A DNA stretch of 64,000 bases from Halomonas sp. HL-48 (lineage in GTDB: Bacteria; Pseudomonadota; Gammaproteobacteria; Pseudomonadales; Halomonadaceae). Every line of letters begins with the position of its first letter. The first letter of the stretch is position 1. The stretch is taken from assembly GCF_001314875.1 (NCBI RefSeq), contig NZ_LJZS01000017.1, positions 1-64,000 on the forward strand, read 5' to 3'. The notes beneath the pieces were generated by a model, which was given only the letters and a program-made list of their open reading frames with translations, ran no database searches and was not told where the DNA came from. Below, one piece after another: positions 34,720 through 43,800 of the stretch. Both the position numbers and the translations under genes were made by a program.

Positions 34720-34734
34720 CGTCGTTACCTCCCA

Positions 34735-35016
34735 TCAGTGGTAGTCACACACTTCGACTTCGTACGCATCACCATCTTCAAATCGGAAGCAGATACGCCA
34801 CTGATCATTAATCGAAATCGCGTGCTGCCCCTGCCTGTTTCCATAAAGTGGATGAAGGCGATTGCCGGGCGGCACTTTCAAATCCTCGAGACGTTCAGCC
34901 AGGTTCACGTATTCGAGCTTTCTCGCCGCCCTTCGCGCAACGTCGGCGGGGAACGTCTTCGCCACGCCATTGGCATACAGCGCTTGGGTGCGCTTGTCAG
35001 CAAAGGATTTGATCAT
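34735..35016 (-). CDS. higB: HigB-family toxin
   Basis: A 93-residue RelE-fold ribosome-dependent mRNA interferase of the HigB/GraT type. It starts MIKSFADK and ends with QHAISINDQWRICFRFEDGDAYEVEVCDYH, which is the typical C-terminus with the catalytic-region arginine. It is upstream of its antitoxin gene as usual for higBA. The pair is placed in core genome just after pdxB. Confidence 0.93.
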   Translation of the reverse strand: MIKSFADKRTQALYANGVAKTFPADVARRAARKLEYVNLAERLEDLKVPPGNRLHPLYGNRQGQHAISINDQWRICFRFEDGDAYEVEVCDYH

Positions 35017-35033
35017 AGCCTGAAATGTAATGC

Positions 35034-35043
35034 GTCACGTGAC
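35034..35043. promoter_or_regulatory. higBA operator candidate
   Basis: GTCACGTGAC is a perfect 10-bp palindrome in the 32-bp gap between pdxB and higB, 18 bp before the higB ATG. It is the likely HigA binding site. Confidence 0.5.
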
Positions 35044-35048
35044 ACCTG

Positions 35049-36215
35049 TCAATCCAGGCTATTACCTGCCCCCATGACGCCGACGCCAAACCCTGCAGCA
35101 AATAACACCTCTTCCAACGCAACCGCGCCTCCTGACAGTTGAACGTTGAGCGTCGCGAACTCACGGCGCAGCGGATAATCCGCGCGACAGCGGTCAAACC
35201 CTCGCGCCATGCCCAACCGCAGTACTTCACGCTGCAGGCTGTCGTGATCCCGTCGGGCATCGTAGACCGCCCGGGCGCAAAGCCTCAGCGCCTCATCCAC
35301 CGGCAGCGCCTGTTCGAGCCTGAGGCTTGCCAGGGCAGGCGGCGGGCTCAGCTCGCTAAACGCCAGGCGGGTCGGTGCGCCCAGGTGGCGTGCCAGGGCC
35401 TGATGGATCATCCAGCTGCCACGCAATTTGCCATCCAGGCTGTAGCCCGCGATATGCGGCGTTGCCAGTGTCGCCAAGTCGCGCAGACGGGGATCGATCG
35501 CCGGCTCCTGCTCCCAGACGTCCAGTACGGCAGCGATATCCCCCTTGCCCGACAGACGGCTGCGTAACGCCAGGCCGTCGACACAATCGCCCCGCCCGGC
35601 GTTGAGCAGCACACTGCCCGACGACAGCTCGTTGATCCGCTGGGCATCCAGCAAATGCCGGGTGGCGTGGGGGCCTGACGCCACCAGCGGGGTATGCAGG
35701 CACAGCACGTCGCAGCGGGCGATGAGCTCATCCAGCTCGGCAAACCCCGCGGCGCCCTCGCGCTCGGCCCTCGGCGGATCGCAGGCCAGCACGGAAAGCC
35801 CCAGGCCGGTCAAACGCGTAAGCAGCCGGCTGCCCACATTCCCCACGCCCACGATACCCACGTTGCGCTCGGCGAGCGACCAACCTTCGCGCTCGCCGAG
35901 CATCAGCAGGCTACTCAAGACGTAATCCACCACAGCCTCGGCGTTGCAGCCCGGCGCACTGGCAAAACCGATGCCCTGCTCGGCCAGGAACGCCTGGTCG
36001 ACATGGTCGGTGCCGATGGTGCAGGTGCCAACAAACCCCACCCGGCTGCGGGCGAGCAGCGCCCGGTCGACCTGGGTGACCGAGCGCACGATCAAGGCAT
36101 CGGCGTCCGCCATATCGGCGGCGCTTATCTCACGCCCGGCCACCCGGGTTAGCGTGCCAAAGGCCCCGAAGCACGCCTCGGCGGCGGGGATGTTCGCGTC
36201 GACAACAAGTTTCAT
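35049..36215 (-). CDS. pdxB: Erythronate-4-phosphate dehydrogenase
   Basis: Second step of the DXP-dependent pyridoxal phosphate pathway. The 388-residue D-2-hydroxyacid dehydrogenase has VRSVTQVDRALL, FVGTCTIGTDHVD (61-73), NAD motif GVGNVGSRLL (124-133), LHTPL and a C-terminal extension specific to PdxB. The N-terminal MKLVVDANIPAAEACFGAFG is also family-typical. It is divergent from the small WGR gene. Confidence 0.95.
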   Translation of the reverse strand: MKLVVDANIPAAEACFGAFGTLTRVAGREISAADMADADALIVRSVTQVDRALLARSRVGFVGTCTIGTDHVDQAFLAEQGIGFASAPGCNAEAVVDYVLSSLLMLGEREGWSLAERNVGIVGVGNVGSRLLTRLTGLGLSVLACDPPRAEREGAAGFAELDELIARCDVLCLHTPLVASGPHATRHLLDAQRINELSSGSVLLNAGRGDCVDGLALRSRLSGKGDIAAVLDVWEQEPAIDPRLRDLATLATPHIAGYSLDGKLRGSWMIHQALARHLGAPTRLAFSELSPPPALASLRLEQALPVDEALRLCARAVYDARRDHDSLQREVLRLGMARGFDRCRADYPLRREFATLNVQLSGGAVALEEVLFAAGFGVGVMGAGNSLD

Positions 36216-36299
36216 AGGCGTTTGCTTATCCGAGCTTTACAATGTGCCCGCCACGGCTTGTGGTGCAGGCAGGTCCAAGAGGCAGTTAAGGAGAATGTT

Positions 36300-36581
36300 T
36301 TGATCGTACGCTGGGAAACCGACCATGACTACGTGCTGGTGCACATTCACCAGGACATGCTGGGCGACTGGATTTTCAGCCGCGCCTGGGGGCAGATCGG
36401 CACCCAGTTCGGCGGTCTGAAACATCAACTGGCCGATACCCTGGCCCAGGCCCACATGTGGCTGGAAGACGAAGCCACTATCCAGGCGTCGCGCGGCTTT
36501 CGCAAGGTGCTGGACGTGGCGGACCACACCCCGGAAGGCCAGGAGGCCATGCGCCAGCTATCACTGCTCGACGCCTTCTGA
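36300..36581 (+). CDS. Small single-domain WGR-like protein
   Basis: A 93-residue cytoplasmic protein that is almost only a WGR-like domain: YVLVHIHQDMLGDWIFSRAW then GQIGT and GG (11-39), followed by AQAHMWLEDEATIQASRGFRKV. The canonical WGR triplet is WGQ here. WGR domains occur in PARPs, the MolR family and some nucleic-acid-binding proteins and are thought to bind DNA or RNA ends. I take TTG at 36300 as start, since AAGGAG is seven bases before it and an in-frame ATG is lacking. The role is unknown. Confidence 0.65.
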   Translation: MIVRWETDHDYVLVHIHQDMLGDWIFSRAWGQIGTQFGGLKHQLADTLAQAHMWLEDEATIQASRGFRKVLDVADHTPEGQEAMRQLSLLDAF

Positions 36582-36600
36582 TGCCGTTCTCCTCAATCCA

Positions 36601-36936
36601 TTACCCCAGATAACGCCGCCCACGGCGTTGATGCGCCCCTTTTGGAGGCGAAGCTGCCTCAGGTTCGGTGAGCGCTTTCAAAGCCGCCTCATCTAGCCAA
36701 CCCCGGCCCCGCAGCCAGTCGCTCAAGCGATCGAGCTCAATGCCGCCTGCAAGCTCCCGTCCTGCCTCGTCCGCCAGGACGGGAATGCGCTCGCCGTAGC
36801 GCGCCAGCAGCGTCTCATCATCACTCACCTCGACCCGCTGCCAGGCAATCGGCGGTAAGGTTAACGCCTCCACCCGCGCCTCGAGTTCGGCGCAGAGATG
36901 GCAACCCTGGGTGGTGTAAAGGGTTAGCCGAATCAT
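36601..36936 (-). CDS. Glutaredoxin-like protein (DUF836)
   Basis: A 111-residue thioredoxin-fold protein with an N-terminal CHLC redox motif (RLTLYTTQGCHLCAELEARV, 3-22) and the ERIPVL cis-proline region. The family is glutaredoxin-like and of unclear partner. It follows rlmKL by 24 bp on the same strand. The ATG at 36934-36936 gives the family N-terminus; a TTG six codons upstream is possible. The last 20 residues are basic. Confidence 0.85.
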   Translation of the reverse strand: MIRLTLYTTQGCHLCAELEARVEALTLPPIAWQRVEVSDDETLLARYGERIPVLADEAGRELAGGIELDRLSDWLRGRGWLDEAALKALTEPEAASPPKGAHQRRGRRYLG

Positions 36937-36960
36937 CTCGCTGCTGCCTGCCAAAACACG

Positions 36961-39156
36961 TTACTCGCGGTGACGCAGCAGGAACACATGGTGGGCGTTG
37001 CTGCGCCGCTGAAAATCCGGATCGAAGGTACGCGAGGTGATCTCCTCGACGGCAAACTGCTCGCTTAGCGTCTCATCCAGCTTGAAGCGCCGCTGGTTGT
37101 TGGAGAACACCAGAGTGCCGCCGGGCGCCAGACGCGCCATGGCCAGTTCCACCAGCCGCGGATGGTCGCGCTGCACGTCCAGCGTATCGCGCATTTTCTT
37201 GGAATTGGAAAACGTCGGCGGGTCCATGAAGATCAGGTCGAACTCGGCGTTGGCGGTTTCCAGCCAGCGGAAGCAATCGTCGCGTACCACCCGATGCAAC
37301 CGCGGATCCAGCTTGTTAAGAGCGAAATTATCCCGCGCCCATTCCAGGTAGGTATTGGACATATCCACGCTGACGCTGTCGCTGGCACCGCCCAGGGCGG
37401 CATGAACCGTGGCGGTAGCGGTATAGCAGAACAGGTTCAGGAAGCGCTTGCCGTCGGCCATCTCACCGAGCATGCGCCGCACGGGGCGATGGTCGAGGAA
37501 CAGCCCGGTATCCAGGTAATCGCGCAGGTTGACCCACACCCGAGCAGCGCCCTCTTGTACCTCGAAGCGCTCGCCGCTGGCCTCGCGCTTCTGATACTGG
37601 GCGCTGCCGGTTTGCCGTTCGCGGCGCTTGACGTGAATCTTGCCGGGGTCGACGCCCAGCGCATCAGGCATGACTTCCAGCGCATCGAACAGCCGCTTCT
37701 GCGCCTGGGCGGGGTCCACCGATCGCGGCGCGGCGTATTCCTGCACATGGACCCGATCGGCATACCGGTCGACCGCCAGGGCGTATTCGGGCATATCGGC
37801 ATCGTACAGCCGGTAGCAGCTTTCACCGCTTTGTTTCAGCCACTTTTTCAGCCGCTTCTGGTTTTTGGCCAGCCGGTTGGCAAACATCTGCGCATTGTCC
37901 GATCCCTTGGGCGCGGTGCTCGCCTCGGTGCCGGGGGACTCAGCATCGGCAGTATCCTGCGGGGAACGGGGGTCAATGGCCATCAGCAACAGCTTGGCGT
38001 CCAGCGCGCCGTTTTTCAGCGCGTACTGCTTGTGGGCGCGTAGACCGAGACGGTGGCCGAGGTCCGGGTTGCCGGTGAATACCGCAAGCGTCCAGCCAGG
38101 AAACAGCGCCTTGGCCTTGTCACCCAGCTGTGCGTAGAGCTGCACCAGCTCGGGCAGCTCGCCCAGGCGTTCGCCGTAGGGCGGGTTGGTGATCAATAGC
38201 CCTTGCTCAGCGGTCAGCTCGGCTGGCCGCGTCAGCTGTGAAAGCCGTTGGCCGTGGAGATGAATCAGCGCCGGAATACCGGCACGCATGGCGTTGGCCT
38301 TGGCGGCCGACAGCGCCGCCGGGCTTTCATCGAAGCCGGCAAGATGGGTCTTGCAGCGCTTGCGGCCAATCGATGCCCGGGCATCGGCTTCGCGTTTCAG
38401 CTCCTGCCAGAGCGCTTCGTCGTGGCCCGCCCAGCCGTGGAAACCAAAACGCTCGCGGTGCAGGTTAGGCGCCTGATCGGCGGCCATCAGGCCGGCCTCG
38501 ATCAGCAGCGTGCCCGCGCCGCACAGCGGGTCGATCAGCGGCTCGCCGGCCTTGGCACGCTCGGGCCACCCGGCGCGCACCAGCAATGCCGCCGCGAGGT
38601 TCTCTTTAAGCGGTGCGTGGCCCACGTCGCGCCGGTAGCCACGCCGGTGCAGGCTTTCCCCGGAAAGATCGATCCCCAGGGTCGCATTGGCGCGGTGCAG
38701 GTGGGCATAAAGACGCAGGTGCGGGGCTTTGGTATCAATCGTGGGGCGTTCCTGACCGGCCAGCTGCAACGCATCGACCACGCCGTCCTTGACGGTCTGG
38801 GCGCCAAAGCGGGTGTGGCGGATATGCTCGCTGCGGCCATGAAAGTCCACCGCCAGGGTCTTGCCCGGGGCTATATGCCGAGTCCAGTCCAGCCGGGCGA
38901 CCACGTCGCGCAGCTGCTCGGGGGTCTCGATCATCGGCTCACGCGCAAGGATCAGGACAATGCGGTTGGCAAGCCGCGACCATAGGCAGACACGGTAGGC
39001 GACGGACTGATCCGCGGTGAAATAGACGCCTGCCACGGTGGTTTTCCCGGGGGCGGCGCCCAGCGCTGCCAGTTCGTCGGCAAGCAGGCTCTCGATGCCC
39101 TTGGGGCACGTTGCCAGCAGGTTGAAGGGGGCGGTTGGGCTCGACTCGGTCATCAT
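36961..39156 (-). CDS. rlmKL: Bifunctional 23S rRNA (m2G2445/m7G2069) methyltransferase RlmKL
   Basis: Modifies two guanines of 23S rRNA. The 731-residue product has an N-terminal THUMP domain (about 60-165), the RlmL methyltransferase with DPLCGAGTLLIEAG and NPPYGERL (about 322-329), and a C-terminal RlmK methyltransferase with FLNLFCYTATATVHAALGG and MDPPTFSNSKKM. The fused form is gammaproteobacterial. Two adjacent ATG codons are possible starts. Confidence 0.96.
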   Translation of the reverse strand: MMTESSPTAPFNLLATCPKGIESLLADELAALGAAPGKTTVAGVYFTADQSVAYRVCLWSRLANRIVLILAREPMIETPEQLRDVVARLDWTRHIAPGKTLAVDFHGRSEHIRHTRFGAQTVKDGVVDALQLAGQERPTIDTKAPHLRLYAHLHRANATLGIDLSGESLHRRGYRRDVGHAPLKENLAAALLVRAGWPERAKAGEPLIDPLCGAGTLLIEAGLMAADQAPNLHRERFGFHGWAGHDEALWQELKREADARASIGRKRCKTHLAGFDESPAALSAAKANAMRAGIPALIHLHGQRLSQLTRPAELTAEQGLLITNPPYGERLGELPELVQLYAQLGDKAKALFPGWTLAVFTGNPDLGHRLGLRAHKQYALKNGALDAKLLLMAIDPRSPQDTADAESPGTEASTAPKGSDNAQMFANRLAKNQKRLKKWLKQSGESCYRLYDADMPEYALAVDRYADRVHVQEYAAPRSVDPAQAQKRLFDALEVMPDALGVDPGKIHVKRRERQTGSAQYQKREASGERFEVQEGAARVWVNLRDYLDTGLFLDHRPVRRMLGEMADGKRFLNLFCYTATATVHAALGGASDSVSVDMSNTYLEWARDNFALNKLDPRLHRVVRDDCFRWLETANAEFDLIFMDPPTFSNSKKMRDTLDVQRDHPRLVELAMARLAPGGTLVFSNNQRRFKLDETLSEQFAVEEITSRTFDPDFQRRSNAHHVFLLRHRE

Positions 39157-39496
39157 TTTGGCTGCGCGTAACCGCGCGTATTTCCTATATATGGCAAATG
39201 AGTTTACGTCTTATGACAATTTGATGGTCGACAAGTGACCCCATCATGGTCTAACAATAAGAGAGTAGCTACTGAAAACGCATGCGTTGCCTGTCAGGGT
39301 CTTAACGACCCGTGGCGTTTACGAACCAGCCGTCCGGTGGGTTCAGCACGTGAGTGCTAGACCGTTTCGCCGGTGCGGCGGTTCACTCTTGAAGTCAGCT
39401 CTCGAAATAGTGGCGGCGAGACATAGGGGCGGTTGGCCCTGTATCACGTCCCCCGTTATTTCTTCTCAAAGGCTTTCATGAAAATGAGGTTAGCCA
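39157..39496. other. 340-bp gap upstream of rmf with possible structured leader
   Basis: No convincing coding sequence. It must contain the rlmKL and rmf promoters. Small hairpins are visible (for example GGGTC-TTAAC-GACCC at 39297-39311), and the GC-rich part 39280-39440 differs from the AT-rich ends. A long, structured rmf leader or a small RNA is possible but not shown. Confidence 0.3.
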
Positions 39497-39706
39497 ATGA
39501 AACGACAAAAACGTGATCGCTTCCAGCGGGCTTATGTCCACGGCTACAAAGCGGGCATTACGGGTCGCTCCCGTGATGATTGTCCCAGTCAAGAGGTCAA
39601 TTTACGCGAATACTGGATGAGCGGTTGGCGTGAAGGTCGCGGCGACCAATGGGACGGCATGACCGGTGTGTCCGGCATCCACAAAAATCCCTTGGTAATG
39701 ACTTAA
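39497..39706 (+). CDS. rmf: Ribosome modulation factor
   Basis: Dimerises 70S ribosomes into inactive 100S particles in stationary phase. The 69-residue basic product has the family pattern MKRQKRDRFQRAYVHGYKAG, RSRDDCP, REYWMSGWREGR. Ribosome site GAGG precedes the ATG. Monocistronic, with a terminator 31 bp downstream. Confidence 0.95.
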   Translation: MKRQKRDRFQRAYVHGYKAGITGRSRDDCPSQEVNLREYWMSGWREGRGDQWDGMTGVSGIHKNPLVMT

Positions 39707-39736
39707 CCCTTTACCTTTATTTAATGAACATCGCAT

Positions 39737-39764
39737 AAGCCCGCTCCAGTCAGCGGGCTTTTTA
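39737..39764 (+). terminator. Rho-independent terminator of rmf
   Basis: Stem AAGCCCGCT/AGCGGGCTT (39737-39745, 39752-39760) with a 6-nt loop and TTTT after it. It reaches the pyrD stop codon, so it could also act for pyrD, since a run of A precedes less clearly. Confidence 0.85.
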
Positions 39765-40775
39765 TCGCCCCTTCAACGCCTTGGCAGACTCGCTTACCAG
39801 CTTGGGCCCGCGGTATATCAGTCCCGAATAGAGCTGCACCAGATCCGCCCCGGCGGCGCGCTTGGCGATGGCGGCCTCGCCACTGTCAATCCCGCCCACG
39901 CCTATGATCGGCAGTGCAGGCAGCTGTTCGCGCAGTAAGCGGATCACCCGGTTCGAGGCGTCAAACACCGGTTTGCCCGAAAGCCCGCCCGCTTCGTCCG
40001 CCTGCGGGTCGTCCTGCACTCCATCGCGGGACACCGTGGTATTGGTGGCGATGACCCCGTCGAAGCCGTTGCGCTCGATGCTGCCCGCCACCAGCGCCAC
40101 TTCCTCGTCAGTCATGTCTGGGGCAATTTTCACCAGCAGCGGCACCCGGCGGCCGGAGTGCTCATCAAGGGCCAGGCTGCGCGCCCGAATGGGCCCTAAA
40201 AGCCCATCCAACTGGGCGCCAAACTGCAGCGTGCGCAGCCCCGGTGTATTGGGCGAGGAGATATTCACGGTCACGTAATCAGCGACCCCGTGAACCGCCT
40301 CCAGGCAGGCCAGATAGTCGTCAAGCGCCGCGTCTACCGAGGTGGTCAGGTTCTTGCCAATGTTGATGCCCACCACTCCACCGTAGCGGCGCTTTTTCAC
40401 CTGCGCGACCAGATGCGCAACGCCACGGTTGTTGAACCCGAAGCGGTTGATGATCGCCTCGTGCGCCGCCAGCCGGAACATGCGAGGCTTGGGGTTGCCC
40501 GGCTGAGCCACCGGCGTCACCGTGCCAACCTCGATAAACCCGAAGCCCAGCTCGCCCAGCGCATCCAGGTGATCGGCGTTTTTATCCAACCCCGCCGCCA
40601 GGCCGACGCGATTGGCAAAGCGCAGCCCCATCAGCTCGACCGGATCCTCCACCGGCGCCCCCACCAGCCGCTTGACGCTCCTCACCCGATGCAGCGAATC
40701 CAGGGTGCCCAGCGCAATACCGTGAGCGGTTTCGGGGTCGAGGCGAAATAACAGCGAGCGAGCGAGGGCGTACAT
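39762..40775 (-). CDS. pyrD: Dihydroorotate dehydrogenase (quinone), class 2
   Basis: Oxidises dihydroorotate to orotate in pyrimidine synthesis at the inner membrane, with quinone as acceptor. The 337-residue product has the N-terminal membrane-contact helices (MYALARSLLFRLDPETAH), FMN barrel motifs GLAAGLDKNA (57-66), FIEVGTVTP, NISSPNTPGL (171-180) with the catalytic serine, and GVGGIDSGE late. It is convergent with rmf. Confidence 0.96.
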   Translation of the reverse strand: MYALARSLLFRLDPETAHGIALGTLDSLHRVRSVKRLVGAPVEDPVELMGLRFANRVGLAAGLDKNADHLDALGELGFGFIEVGTVTPVAQPGNPKPRMFRLAAHEAIINRFGFNNRGVAHLVAQVKKRRYGGVVGINIGKNLTTSVDAALDDYLACLEAVHGVADYVTVNISSPNTPGLRTLQFGAQLDGLLGPIRARSLALDEHSGRRVPLLVKIAPDMTDEEVALVAGSIERNGFDGVIATNTTVSRDGVQDDPQADEAGGLSGKPVFDASNRVIRLLREQLPALPIIGVGGIDSGEAAIAKRAAGADLVQLYSGLIYRGPKLVSESAKALKGR

Positions 40776-40821
40776 GGCAGGTCTCTTGAAGCGGGCGACG
40801 TTAAAACGGGCGCCATTGTAA

Positions 40822-40860
40822 CGTAAAAAAGCGCGCCCTGGTGGACAACCAGGGCGCGCT
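40822..40860 (-). terminator. Rho-independent terminator of gdh
   Basis: A 13-bp stem AGCGCGCCCTGGT/ACCAGGGCGCGCT (40830-40842, 40848-40860) with a 5-nt loop, then six U on the minus strand. It lies 21 bp after the glutamate dehydrogenase stop. Confidence 0.92.
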
Positions 40861-40880
40861 TGATCATGACGGCAACGGCG

Positions 40881-43800
40881 CTAGCTTTCGCGGTCGCTTT
40901 CGGCCAGGTCGACCAGCTCACGGATGGCGACGGCGAACAGCGCAAAGCCGCCTTCGCTGCCACCGCGCACCTCGTCGATCAGACGGCACCAGCGGCGATG
41001 CAGGTCCGCATGCTGCTCCAACCATTGGGCAACCCGCTCCTGGGTATCGCGGCTGCCCGCTTCCAGCTTGAGTACGCTGGTGGTCAGCGCCAGCTGCTGG
41101 CGGTCGATGTCGTCGCGGAAGGTCTCCCGAGCCTGGGCCTGCCAGGCATCACGCACTTCGAGATGGGTGACCTGCTGAATCATCCAGGGCAGCTCGAGGC
41201 GGCTGCCGATCTCGAAGAACACCTCGGCCACCCGCTGAGGTTTCTCGTTGGTGGAACGCGCCGCCTGAATAATGCCCAGACCGGCATACAGGCTGGGCGC
41301 TGCGGCCACGGTCGACGCCAGGGCGTCCGGCACGCCAGCCTGCTTTAGCTCTTCAAAGCGCTGCTGCCAAGCGGCCAGTTCTTCACCGCTGAGCAGCTCG
41401 TCAATACCTTCCTGCAGCTGCGACAGGCGTGGGCGGAAGTAGTCGATGGTGTCCTGGGTCGACAGCCCCATGTGCTGACGCAGGAACCAGCGTGTCGCGC
41501 GGCGGATCATTCGCATCAGATCGAGCATCATCGCGTACTGCACGCGGTTGGGCACCTGGTTATCCAGCGTTTCCAGCTCGCGCCACAGCCCGGGCAGATT
41601 GAAGCTGTCCCGGGCGATCACGTAAGCGCGAGCGATATCCGCCCGCCCGGCGCCGGTGGAGTCCATTAGCCGGCGCACGAAGACAATGCCCATGTGATCG
41701 ACCAGATCGTTGGCCACCTGGGTGGCGACGATCTCGCGCTTCAGGCGGTGGTCGTACATCTCGGGCTGGTAGCGCTCGGTCAGCACCGCCGGGAACAGCC
41801 GCTCAAGATGGCGATGGATATAGGGGTCGTCGGGCACCTCGGAGGCAATCAGGTCGCCCTTGAGGGTGCTCTTGGCGTAGGAGATGAGCACCGAGAGCTC
41901 CGGCAGACGCATGCCCTGCTGCTGGCTGGCGCGTTCCTTGAGCACGTCGTCGGTGGGCAGGAATTCCAGCTCGCGATCGATCTGTCCCGCTGACTCCAGC
42001 TCGCTGATGAAACGCCTGTAAGGGCCCATGCCCTGCTGGGACAGAATGGCCGAGAGATCCAGTGCCTGGGTCTGGCGGTAGTTATCCAGAATCACCAGAT
42101 CGGCGACCTCGTCGGTCATGTCGGCAAGCAGCTGGTTACGCTGTTTGTCGGTCATGTCGCCACGCTTGACCACTTCATCGATCAGGATCTTGATGTTGAC
42201 CTCATGGTCGGAGCAGTTGACGCCCCCGGCATTGTCGATAAAGTCGGTGTAAACCCTCACGCCCTTGGCAGCGGCCTCCATCCGGCCCCGCTGGGTCAGG
42301 CCCAGGTTACCGCCCTCGCCGACAACGCGGCAGTTGAGATCGTTGCCGTTGATACGCAGCGCGTCATTGGCCTTGTCGCCAACGTCTGCGTCGGTCTCCT
42401 CGGAGCCTTTCACGTAAGTGCCGATCCCCCCGTTCCAGATCAGGTCGACCTTGGAGACGAGCATCGCGCGGATCAGCTCATTGGGCGACAGCCGGGTGTC
42501 GTCAATGCCAAAGGCGGCCTGCATTTCGGGGGTAATGGCAATCGATTTGGCGCTGCGGCTGAAGATGCCGCCGCCCTGGGAGATCAGCGACCGATCGTAG
42601 TCGTCCCAGCTGGAGCGCGGCAGGTCGAACAGCCGCTGGCGTTCGGCGAAGGTCGCCGCGGCGTCCGGGGTCGGGTCGACGAAAATATGCAGGTGGTTGA
42701 AGGCACCCACCAGTTGGATCTTGTCCGACAGCAACATGCCGTTGCCGAACACGTCGCCGGCCATATCGCCGATACCGATGACGCTGAACTCGTCGCGCTG
42801 GGTGTCCAGATCCAGATTTTTGAAGTGGCGTTTCACCGATTCCCAGGCACCGCGGGCGGTGATCCCCATCTTCTTGTGGTCGTAGCCATTGGCGCCGCCG
42901 GAAGCAAAGGCATCGCCCAGCCAGTGGCCGTACTCCAGCGAAATCTCGTTGGCAATATCCGAGAAGGTGGCGGTGCCCTTGTCGGCGGCGACCACCAGAT
43001 AGGCGTCGTCGTCGTCGTGGCGCACCACGCGCTCGGGCGGCACGACATCCCCCGCCACGAGGTTGTCAGTCACGTCCAGCAGCGCGCGGATGAACAGCTG
43101 ATAGCAGGCGATGCCTTCTTTCTGCTGGGTTTCACGGTCGGCGTTTTCCGGCATGCGCTTGCAGACAAAGCCGCCTTTGGCGCCGACCGGCACGATCACC
43201 GCGTTCTTGACCTGCTGGGCCTTGACCAGACCGAGCACTTCGGTACGGAAATCTTCAAAGCGGTCAGACCAGCGCAGCCCCCCGCGTGCCACCTTGCCGC
43301 CGCGCAGGTGGACACCCTCGACCCGTGGCGAGCAGACGAAAATCTCGAACACCGGGCGCGGCTTGGGCATGCCGGTCACCTTGGAAGGCTCGAGCTTGTA
43401 GGCGATGTAATCCTTGGAACGACCGTTTTCGCTTTGCTGGTAGTAATTGGTACGCAGCGTCGCCAGGATCAGCTCCATGAAACGGCGTAGCAGCTGATCG
43501 TCGTTGAGGCTGGCGACGGCTTCCAGGTGTTCGTGGATGCGCGTCACGCACTCGCTGGTGTCGTGATCATCCAGACTGGGATCGAAACGCTGCTGGAACA
43601 GCTCGACCAGCGCCTGGGTGATCGCCGGGTAATTGGCCAGCGTAGTGGCGATGTAGTCCTGGGACATGCCGAAGCGGATCTGCTTGAGGTAGCGGGCAAA
43701 GCCGCGCAGCATGGCGACTTCCCGCCAGTCCAGGCCGGCGCCGATGATCAGGCGGTTGAAGGCGTCGTTATCGGCTTCACCGGCCCAGATGCGCTTGAAC

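Noticed and set aside
39287..39481. 64-codon frame in the rmf upstream gap
   Set aside because: No ribosome site and no recognisable protein features; the region fits a leader or promoter better.
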